Below are positions 55,114 to 64,000 of a stretch of 64,000 nucleotides of DNA, piece by piece; within the stretch, counting starts at the first letter, position 1, and every line of letters starts with the position of its first letter. The notes below the pieces were generated by a model. That model searched no databases. It had not been told where the DNA came from and saw only the letters and a program-made list of their open reading frames with translations. The position numbers and the translations under genes are program-made. Origin of the DNA: Ottelia alismoides (lineage: Eukaryota > Streptophyta > Magnoliopsida > Alismatales > Hydrocharitaceae); the NCBI GenBank assembly GCA_037367405.1, contig JAZKJV010003377.1, positions 434,001 through 498,000 on the forward strand, given 5' to 3'.

Positions 55114-57754
55114 TGAAGGATATGGTTTGATCCTCAAGCGCATCACGGAAGCATGTGCGTCGTATCGAATACGACAAGGAGCGACTAGTCGGACTAGTTG
55201 CTCGATGCAGCGGAATTTAAAAAAATTTATACGACGAAACCACATGATCCAAGAACACTTCTCGAATCGTTTCGTCTAAACCACAAACAAGTAATAGGAT
55301 TACCTCTTGAAGCGTGGTTGTGATCGAGTCTCTAAACGAAGAGACCTCCTGTCTCAAGTCCGATCTGACGGAGGAGACGCTTGCAAGCGTGGGGATGAAC
55401 CGCGTGCTTCTCGCAATCCATGTTGATGATCCAAGCGGCGGATCTCCTGATCTCGACACACGAGATCCGTCGTCTTCTTCACGAGTGAGGTGCACTGAAG
55501 GAGATGGAGATCCACGAGCAGACGAACGGGCAGCATAACGACGATGCCGCGGCGATGGAGAACCTCTCTAGGTCATCCATGGTGGACGGCCACATGAGAG
55601 GGAGAGAGAGGGCTGTCGAGTAGAGAGAAAAGAGAGAGAGAGATGCTTCTCAAGCATTGTGTGTAAAATAGAGACATGGTATGCCTCTCTATTTATAGGG
55701 TTTTGGGATCCATGGATCTCAATCCATGGGACAACACAAATCCAATGGCTCTCATTGATTGTGTTTCTTTTAATGGCTAAGATTTGTGTTGGTAAAAACC
55801 AACAACAATTAATTTAATTTAAATTAAATATATGTTGATAAATCAACACAATTTAATCACAAAATTAAATCATCAATACATGGAGATAATGAAAGGAGAG
55901 AAAGCCTCCTTCCATGTGGAGAGGGGGGACGACCTCCCTTTCCTAATGGAAGTGGTGGCCGTCCACCCTCCTCCATTAGGAAGGTGGCAATTTCATCTTT
56001 TATGTAATCTCCATTATTTGCAACAACTTTTGTTGCAAATTATTCTACAAAAATAATTCACAATTATTTTGTAGACATTGCAATCTTGCCATTGAAAAAT
56101 TTTGTGAATCATATTCACAACCCAAAACAAATTGTAAATTACATTTTCAATTCAATGTCCAATGTGAATCCAATTCACATTAACATTTAATTAACAAATG
56201 TAAATTACAAATAACTCTCTCTTATATATTATAAATCACATTTATAATATATATGACTAATATGGATATTGCTATCCACATTATTCATATCCATGATAAT
56301 TAAATCACATTTAATCATCTTGGATCTCTATTCTCTTGTTCTCAAATAACATGAATCATATTCACATTATTTACATCTTTGATAATCAAATCATACTTAA
56401 TTATCTAAGACAACTCTCTTTATAATATGAATCGAATTCATATTAATCATGATAATTAAATCATATTTAATTATCCATTTCCTCAATGCTCAGATACATA
56501 AATCAACAATAGAATTATCCATGAACTCCTTCAAGGATAATGCGCTTTCTCCGCAGATACTTGGAGATAAGGACAGGGCGATTGTATTGTTCCACGTATA
56601 GTGACATGGATATTGAGATCATATCTCAAATCCAGATCGCGGGCCTCCCATAGATGCTTGATTAAATCAAGACCGCAAATTTAATCTTCTCATTGCATCT
56701 GAATCATATTCAGATCAATGTCCAATAATTGGACTAAGATAAGATTACTTCTCTACTGAGAGGAGTCACTAAAATCCAGACCCGTTTCATCACTCCCTAG
56801 GAATGGAAGCGTCATGGTTATACAATCGTTTATGATCACATCACCCTCAGGTATTCCTAATACATGTACATCCTGCATACTGGAAGACTTAGATGAAACC
56901 CGAAGTATTGGATCAACTTTATACTGTCTACTTCATGGTTTTATCAGTAAGTTTCTCATTCGATCATTGGGAGTCGGTATTGATCATATACTTTCCAAAA
57001 GCATATATCATACCTAGGTCTTGATCATATACTTTCCAAAAGTATATATCAAACCAACAAATTCAGTCAAGCTTCCAAAGCGAGACGACCGTGCGCACGG
57101 AATTTGATTCTTCCCAATATCTCATGAGTGAGCTCATGTCTTCCGGTTCAGTAGTGAACCTGTATGATCCCTTTGAGAGATCGTATTACTCATATGCCCT
57201 TATATGCACACCAGCGCGTCGGTGTATAGACCTTGATTAGGTCATCAACCTATTGGTCTGCCATATGTACATACTCCGACATATAGTAACACATCTGTCT
57301 CCGGTCAGAGGATGTGTGCTTATATCATGACAGCATATGACATAGGACTTTGGTTATCTCGATCTCGTTAAGTCAACCCTTCGACCTAACAAATCTGACA
57401 CCTCCGAATCTCTATTCCTATGCAGAGGACCTGCATCAAGAAGTCGGTCAGATATCAGCCTAACTGAGAAAGGATTGACATCTCCTACTCAGGCTGTAGA
57501 TCATATCTTAATAATCATTTGACGGTGCTTGATGAGTCCTCAATCTAACTCATTAGATATTCATCTAAGCACCAGCCTCTATGATTCAATAATTGAATCA
57601 ACAACTGTATGATCATTAAGATGGCCATGGTACATAACCCTAATTGCACTAAGGGACCTATTATGCAAACTATGTACTCTTTATTTCAGATTAAGGAGTG
57701 AATTGCAATAACATTTATTGCATAATGGCTCGCCGTGGGCTCGCATGTCCAACA
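55114..57754 (-). repeat. 3' LTR of copia-4 (2641 bp)
   Basis: The minus strand starts TGTTGGACATGCGAGCCC at 57754 and ends CATATCCTTCA at 55114. TATAAATA is at 55697-55690 (minus). The U3 part (about 56000-57750) holds the ladder of short palindromes. Confidence 0.93.
56017..56500 (-). repeat. Ladder of short palindromes in copia-4 U3
   Basis: Successive dyads with mostly three-base loops lie at 56017-56039 (TTTGCAACAA arms), 56045-56074, 56102-56120, 56161-56181, 56226-56250, 56261-56284 (four-base loop) and about 56297-56325. Further AATATGAAT/ATTCATATT and GATAATTAAAT/ATTTAATTATC dyads extend to about 56480. Confidence 0.75.
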
Positions 57755-57767
57755 ATCGCCAACTAGC
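57755..57767 (-). other. Disrupted polypurine tract of copia-4
   Basis: The minus strand reads GGCTAGTTGGCGAT before TGTTGG. In copia-1, -2 and -3 the same place reads GGCTAGTGGGAGAT or CTAGTGGGAGAT. Pyrimidines now break the purine run. Confidence 0.7.
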
Positions 57768-60700
57768 CCAAAGAGCCATTAATGGGCTAATCATTTAAAC
57801 CCACACTCATGTGACAATCATAGGCTATTTAGAAAATAGCTAGGTAAGCTGATCAGTCACTCCGTTCCCAAGAGACTACGCCAAGTCCCTTTATGGCACT
57901 TGCATATCTCCTAGTAACAGTGCTCGCATCCAATGCGAATGTTGCATCTCATGCAACCGATACTCAATTTTGTTGGTTATAGTGTCCTTGACACTATATC
58001 TTATTAATTATCATAACCAATATTCCCATAATCCTTATTAGAATACCTTCATTCCTGGTGATCTCTATCTCCTAAGGTATCTACAGTTAAGACCCTTATA
58101 GATCGCCATCTATAAGATCTTAAACTTTTGAAGATAAGACTTTGAGATCACTATCTCTAAGTTTTATCATCTTTGAAGATATTATTATTTTATCTCCATA
58201 GAAGGATTAGTAACAGTTTACTACTCCCACTGCATGGCAGACATCTGGCTCTTGTACACATCTAGCATATACCCAGCTTCTCATAACTGATGCACAAGTG
58301 CAAGCAGTTCTAGCATTCACTTCCTCAACTCTTTGAGGTGCTATCCCTTTAGACAGTCACTACCACATCTTAAGGGAAGGAAGCCTTTCTTGGAATTTTT
58401 CCAGAAAATGGAATAAGTCCAAGGTGTATTACTAATGTGACGGTCCCAATATCCTCTTCTCTTTGCTTCTGAGCTACTTCAGAACTAAGATCTAAGAGGT
58501 ATCCTCGAGATCGTATCTCAAGGTATGGAACAACCAAATTATCAAACACTTATTATTTATTCTTATATCATTCTAAATGATTAGAATAATATCTACATTA
58601 AGCACGATGAATATAATGGCACTCCCACTAAGCTTCACATGGTTCATCAAGATTTTATCTGAAATCACAACATTTATAATTTCATCAAATCTTATGTTCC
58701 AACTACAAGAAACTTATTGGAGTCCAAAGATGGAGTTCTTCAGCTAGCACACCTTGCTTTCCTCAACCATGAAGCCCTGGGGATACTTCATATGAATATC
58801 CTCAAAGAGGTATTCATAGAGGAATGCAATCTTGACTCACACCATGAAGATGTCATAGACAAGTTGTGTATCTATAGTTAGCAATATTCTGATGGGTTAA
58901 AGCAAGGTCACTGGAGAGCAAGTCTTATCGCAAGCGATGCCTTCTCTTCGGTGTGTAGCTCATGGCTACGAACCGTGCTTTGAAGGTCTATACCTTCTCA
59001 TCAGGTTCCCTCTTTCTCTTGAAGATCCATTTGCACCTTAATGGGTCTGACCCATATAGGTGGATCCTCGAGGGTCCATATACAACACTTGTATATGAAG
59101 TCTACATTAGACTTTTATTGCTAACATCCATCTTTCCATGTCATGATCCTCACGAGCTTCATCACATGAAGTCCGATCATTTTCAAATTTAACTGACACA
59201 TGGAATCCACCCTCAAACTTATTTGAAGAGGTATTAATGTTTCATCTTTAATTATCTATTTTAGTTTCCGATTTCAGGAGCCTCATTATCTTTTCAAGAT
59301 TAAATGAGTTCCTTTACTTCATTTTCATCTTGATTCTCAAGAGAGTCATCCTATAAGAATCATATTCTCAAAGAAGAGATCTTTTAAGAATCTCAAGGTC
59401 ATAAAGTAGGAATCTAATACCATCCTTTATTTTCCTAATGAGGTGGCACTCTTTGGTGCTAGATTCCATCTTACTAGCTTGGAACCTTATTAAATATATA
59501 TAATGTAGTCTCTACCACATATACATATACCTGGAAACTAAGAGATAATTAAGCTAAGATTAATCATTGATCGAATCATGTCACACATGATTAATTGCAT
59601 CTCCTTACAACTCTATTGAGTTAAGGTTCATTAGGAGGGGTGAAATAGAAATGATATTCATATCTCTATAAGGTATTCCTTGAATTCATCTAATAGGTAC
59701 AAGCTACCTTGGTTAGATCAAATTCATTTCATCTTCCTTCAAACTTTGGTTCTAAATCAAAATTGTGAAATCTTTGAACATTTCAAAGTTTTCTAAGGTG
59801 AAGAGAAGAAATTTCATATCACAAATAATCATTAATAGATATCACATATCCATAATGTTTATTCTGATATAGATGATTCACATACATCAATATGTATGAG
59901 ATCTTGAATACCCTAACATCTTACACCATTCCAAAAGAAGGGTGTATTGGACATTTTACTTTGAATACAATATTCATAAGTATGCAAGTTTTGAAATTTT
60001 AGATATTCTAAAGTTTCATCTCTTACTTGTCCATTGATCTCATCGACAGACATATGTCCAAAACATTATGTCAGATCATTGTCAAATGATCTTTATGCTC
60101 CTATTGATCTTTAAAGGTTTAATTTTCAGTATTAGAAATCTTAATGAACCATTCATTAATTTTCTAATTTAGTGGAATCCACTAGATGTAAGATTACTAT
60201 CTGAAATATCTCCATCATAACCTTTTATGATAGGTCTATTCCAGATTTCATGTTTATTCCCAACATTTAGAAATAAACAATGAGTGTATTCTAATATCTA
60301 GGTCATAGAGACATTCTCTAAGACTAAGGGCTCCCACTGAAAATATGAAGTCTATTCATCCGGTGGAAATTATTGCAACAATTGCATCAATTCCAACATG
60401 GATGACCATTAAACCTTAAGATCAAATTTCTAAGACAGATGCAACCAATTGCAAGTGTCATTAGAAGATTGAGATACAATTATTAGACTTTATCTTATCA
60501 AATAAGTAAGTCAATTTCAATGATTATATGTAGTTTTTTCTGATGTACTATTTGATTCCTTTTCTAAGGATTCTAGATAGATTTGATAGTCATACTATCA
60601 ACACATTAATTTATTGCAGTATTGTAATTCATCCAACTCTTTGGATGTCATATGGAAGTCACAGAAGTACAGTCAACTCTTTGACTATACCTTTTACGTG

Positions 60701-61320
60701 GGTTCAAACACATGCTTCCACTGCGCTCCCTTTGTCTATAAGCAACTATTGCTCAAGACCAAGGATCTCTTATCTTAAAATAAAAAATCTCAATATAAGA
60801 GTATTTCAACATTTATACAAGCTTCATTTAAGTTCATACAATATGAATATTATGAAGCTTCATGAATGACTAGAGTATAGATAGTAGAATGATGACATTC
60901 ACCGTATCTACATCCATCTAGACTCTTAAAATATTGGTTCAGGTAGGTACTCAAACAATTTGAATACATCATCTCTTATAAAGCCACCATTCTGCATGAT
61001 GCAGAGAACCACATCATTCCTGATTAAATGTCGAGAGCACATTTGTATGCCAGAACATCTTCTTCGAATTTTATAAGGATTATTTGATAATTACGATCAT
61101 TATCAACATGTCACTTTAAAAGTACATTCAATAAGATAAAGACTTATAGAGACATACAAACCCTAGGGTTTTAGTCCTATTGTCTTATTAATCATCATTC
61201 CTCATTATTATGAGGAAACTTGCACATTGCAACCACATACATTATGTGTCCAACTGCAAATACAATATCTGGATCATGAGTCCAATCCATGATATTTTAC
61301 TGGTTATTAGTGAGTATAAT
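57768..61320 (-). pseudogene. Relic of copia-4 gag-pol, no usable frame
   Basis: Minus-strand similarity to copia-3 can be followed: the RT end near 58210-58400 (compare 52440-52620), RT core near 58540-58760, RT start near 58990-59050, linker near 59100-59420, integrase fragments near 59600-60090 and the protease/gag area near 60200-61320. Substitutions and indels are so dense that no frame longer than about 100 codons exists and none follows the homology. The gag start equivalent near 61335 reads CTTCATTAAACCCACT where copia-2 has an ATG. Confidence 0.75.
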
Positions 61321-63055
61321 ATTGAGTGGGTTTAATGAAGGATTATCGGAAATAAGTAATTTGCATAAGGGTATATATTTATATATATAAATGTTTTACT
61401 TTGAATTAGGAATTTTATATCAAAGTTGTCTTGCCATGTCAACAATGAAAGTTCATTCCCTTAATCACTTTCAATGTAAGAGATATACTTACCATTATAT
61501 CTCAAGCAAGATCTGGGATCTCCTTCCTTATCTTTGTTGCATCCCAATAATATGAGAACCTACAACTCGGATAAAAAGAAGCGGGAACACATTGCGCCTT
61601 GCAAGTCCAACTTGCATATCCCAATTCGGTCTTTAATACCCGGGCCCACCACCCCTAAGGTGATGTTGACCCGTCATTAATTGAACCAACCGTCAACAGG
61701 AATACAACTCGCTATGCGCAATCCAATATCGCCCCAATAATATGAGGACCCGATATTGGGGTCACTACGCATACGTCCTTACTCTTTCGAGAAGCGACGA
61801 GCTCGATCCAAATGGATCATATGCAGGAGCTGTCACTTCGGACAGGCATCTCCCACATATAATATCTGGCGACGAAACCCTTCGCCTTGACGGGAGACCA
61901 TGGATGTCACTTATGTGATCCTCCATATCTTGTTCAAATTAAATTAATTTTTATGAATCACATTCATATAATTAATTCTTCCAAGGGAATTATCAACTCT
62001 AATCATATTGGAGTATTTTTATTGGACATAATAAACTTAATCATATTAAATTAATTATCAATCCAATTCAATCAATCAAACTTGATTGTCTTACGTGAAT
62101 ATATATGGTATTATTCTCAAAGTACGTATTAATTCATATTTTAATAATTAGAAAAATACATCTTAATCCCTCGGACATTATCCCAGCCCTACCCGCTGTC
62201 ATGGCCAATACCGGCGAGAGTGGGACGGACCGCATACATTGCAACCCGCTACCCCAGTGATCCCCGACTAGACACCATATCCGCCTCGGGAAAGGATAAT
62301 GCCAAATTGATTAATTTGTACTTGAGATGATCATCGGTTCTTCAACCGAAATTATACCATATAGTAATCAAAACAATTTTGATTATAAGGAAATTTGCTA
62401 GACAAATTCCCAATCCTATTCAAGCAAGGAGTTTGATGATTGTGTTTCCAATTATGATCTAGATCAAATCTAATCAATTCATTGGTTGAGGTCAAGTAAA
62501 TTAAGGAAATAATCATATTCAAATATTTCTCAAATATTTTCCATAATTATTTCATAAAATTAACAATTAATTTCACTAATTGACAATCACGTGGTTCTTG
62601 ATTAGGAAAGTAATTTCAGCAGTGACCCCTACTTACTACAATTAGCATATCTCAATCAATTTAAATCCAAATTAAGCAAAGTAAGTTTCCATAGTTTGCT
62701 AACTTGATTTACAACAGAACCTATGTGATTTGCACGCATTTCGAGGCGTCTCTAAACAGTAATTAACTCCTTAATTACGTTAAGATTCGCAGTTCCCGTA
62801 ACAGTGAATACATGTTCATTAAAACAACCATATCTAGAGCAAACAAAATCCGATTTACGCAAACTCAGATCCTGTGGTTTCCTTATTTAATGGGGAACAA
62901 AATCCAAGTAAATAATTCGGTCTTAAATATTTTAAACATGGCCGAAATTATTTACTAAACAGATCTGCGAAATCAAATGCGATAAAAACTTTCGCGACCA
63001 TAACGAACCCAAGTCGTTCTCGGTTAGCGAATCATATTCGAAACCGTCAACCTAA
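61321..63055 (-). other. Conserved 5' leader of copia-4
   Basis: It aligns by eye with copia-2's leader (25260-26978) over its whole length, far better than the coding region aligns with copia-2 or -3. It includes a splice-donor-like GTAAGTAT at 61492 (minus) and the stem-loop at 61713-61773. Confidence 0.75.
61713..61773 (-). other. Conserved 61-nt stem-loop in the copia-4 leader
   Basis: The outer arms TATGCG/CGCATA and inner arms CCAATATCG/CGATATTGG are both perfect and one base pair longer than in copia-2. Confidence 0.65.
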
Positions 63056-63068
63056 GGCTCTGATACCA
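63056..63068 (-). other. Primer-binding site of copia-4, initiator tRNA-Met
   Basis: The minus strand reads TGGTATCAGAGCC, two bases after the LTR end. It is an exact match to the standard complement, intact in contrast to the dead coding region. Confidence 0.94.
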
Positions 63069-63070
63069 CT

Positions 63071-64000
63071 TGAAGGATATGGTTTGATCCTCAAGCGCAT
63101 CACGGAAGCATGTGCGTCGTATCGAATACGACAAGAGCGACTAGTCGGACTAGTTGCTCGATGCAGCGGAATTTAAAAACATTTATACGACGAAACCACA
63201 TGATCCAAGAACACTTCTCGAATCGTTTCGTCTAAACCACAAACAAGTAATAGGATTACCTCTTGAAGCGTGGTTGTGATCGAGTCTCTAAACGAAGAGA
63301 CCTCTAATCTCAAGTCCGATCCGACAGAGGAGACGCTTGCAAGCGTGGGGATGAACCGTGTGCTTCTCGCAATCCATGTTGATGATCCAAGCGGCGGATC
63401 TCCTGATCTCGACACACGAGATCCATCGTCTTCTTCACGAGCGAGGCGCACTGAAGGAGACGGAGATCCACGAGAAGAACGAGGCGGAGCATAACGACGA
63501 TGCTGCGGCGATGGAGAACCTCTCTAGGTCATCCATGGTGGACGGCCACATGAGAGGGAGAGAGAGGGCTGTCGAGTAGAGAGAAAAGGAGAGAGAGAGA
63601 GATGCTTCTCAAGCATTGTGTGTAAAATAGAGAGCATGGTATGCCTCTCTATTTATAGGGTTTTGGGATCCATGGATCTCAATCCATGGGACAACACAAA
63701 TCCAATGGCTCTCATTGATTGTGTTTCTTTTAATGGCTAAGATTTGTGTTGGTAAAAAACCAACAACAATTAATTTAATTTAAATTAAATATATGTTGAT
63801 AAATCAACACAATTTAATCACAAAATTAAATCATCAATACATGGAGATAATGAAAGGAGAGAAAGCCTCCTTCCATGTGGAGAGGGGGACGGCCTCCCTT
63901 TCCTAATGGAAGTGGTGGCCGTCCACCCTCCTCCATTAGGAAGGTGGATATTTCATCTTTTATGTAATCTCCATTATTTGCAACAACTTTTGTTGCAAAT
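63071..64000 (-). repeat. 5' LTR of copia-4 (partial, continues past the window)
   Basis: It starts (as the LTR 3' end) with TGAAGGATATGGTTTGATCC and is nearly identical to 55114-56040. The first 65 bases are the same before a one-base indel. TATAAATA is at 63657-63650 (minus) and the palindrome at 63977-63999. Confidence 0.93.

Larger units (their letters stand above)
55114..64000 (-). mobile_element. copia-4, non-autonomous copia element (runs off the window)
   Basis: It is inserted in copia-3's gag. The 3' LTR is complete, and the 5' LTR is present from 63071 to the edge. The LTRs are nearly identical where they can be compared, and the leader is conserved against copia-2. The coding interior retains only scattered similarity, with no frame of useful length. 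The left target flank is CGCGC (55109-55113) and the right flank is outside the window. Confidence 0.92.

Noticed and set aside
55114..57754. copia-4 left LTR as a solo LTR
   Set aside because: A matching second LTR with an adjacent primer site starts at 63071, and a leader and decayed pol lie between them, so it is a full-length element.
60543..60869. 108-codon plus-strand frame in copia-4's interior
   Set aside because: No domain, wrong strand for the element, and it lies in dense AT-rich decay where such frames are expected by chance.
1..64000. CRISPR arrays, bacterial operons, prophage or defence systems
   Set aside because: No regularly spaced identical repeats with unique spacers, no bacterial gene density, and every long frame is retrotransposon-derived.

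Overview
This window reads as repetitive DNA from a large plant nuclear genome. It is built almost entirely from nested, decayed LTR retrotransposons. I can support no host gene, tRNA, rRNA or CRISPR. The plant assignment rests on Ty1/copia and Ty3/gypsy proteins of plant type, primer-binding sites for plant initiator tRNA-Met and tRNA-Asp, LTRs of about 2.4-2.8 kb and more, and AT-rich spacers. I cannot name the species.

Layout. (1) 1-3262: 3' part of a long LTR and the tRNA-Asp primer site of an Athila/Tat-like gypsy element (A, + strand). (2) 3306-7646: a 5'-truncated copia element (copia-1, +) ending in a complete 2460-bp LTR. (3) 7647-14626: interior, degraded gag, primer site and long LTR of a second Athila/Tat-like element (B, - strand). 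(4) 14627-30493: a 5'-truncated gypsy chromovirus (D, +). Its LTR is split by a complete copia element (copia-2, -, 19321-29557) flanked by the 5-bp duplication GGTTT. (5) 30494-39073: tandem repeats, two LTR-like blocks, and the LTR end, primer site and broken gag of a third Athila/Tat-like element (E, +). (6) From 39074: copia-3 (-) sits in E's gag. It is split by a complete chromovirus (C, +, 42213-52437, duplication CCACT). (7) 55114 to the window end: copia-4 (-) sits in copia-3's gag, and its 5' LTR runs off the edge.

Relative ages follow from nesting. E is older than copia-3, and copia-3 is older than both C and copia-4. D is older than copia-2. Every coding region has stops, frameshifts, deletions or lost catalytic residues, so no element looks autonomous.

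Most worth a second look: copia-4 has near-identical LTRs and a conserved leader around a thoroughly dead coding interior, which suggests it was mobilised in trans. The copia LTRs carry a ladder of short three-base-loop palindromes whose arms covary between copies. The copia leader has a likely 154-bp intron just before the gag ATG and a conserved 61-nt stem-loop. The chromovirus LTR carries a duplicated conserved hairpin and 45-bp tandem repeats. Two deletions carry filler copied from nearby sequence.
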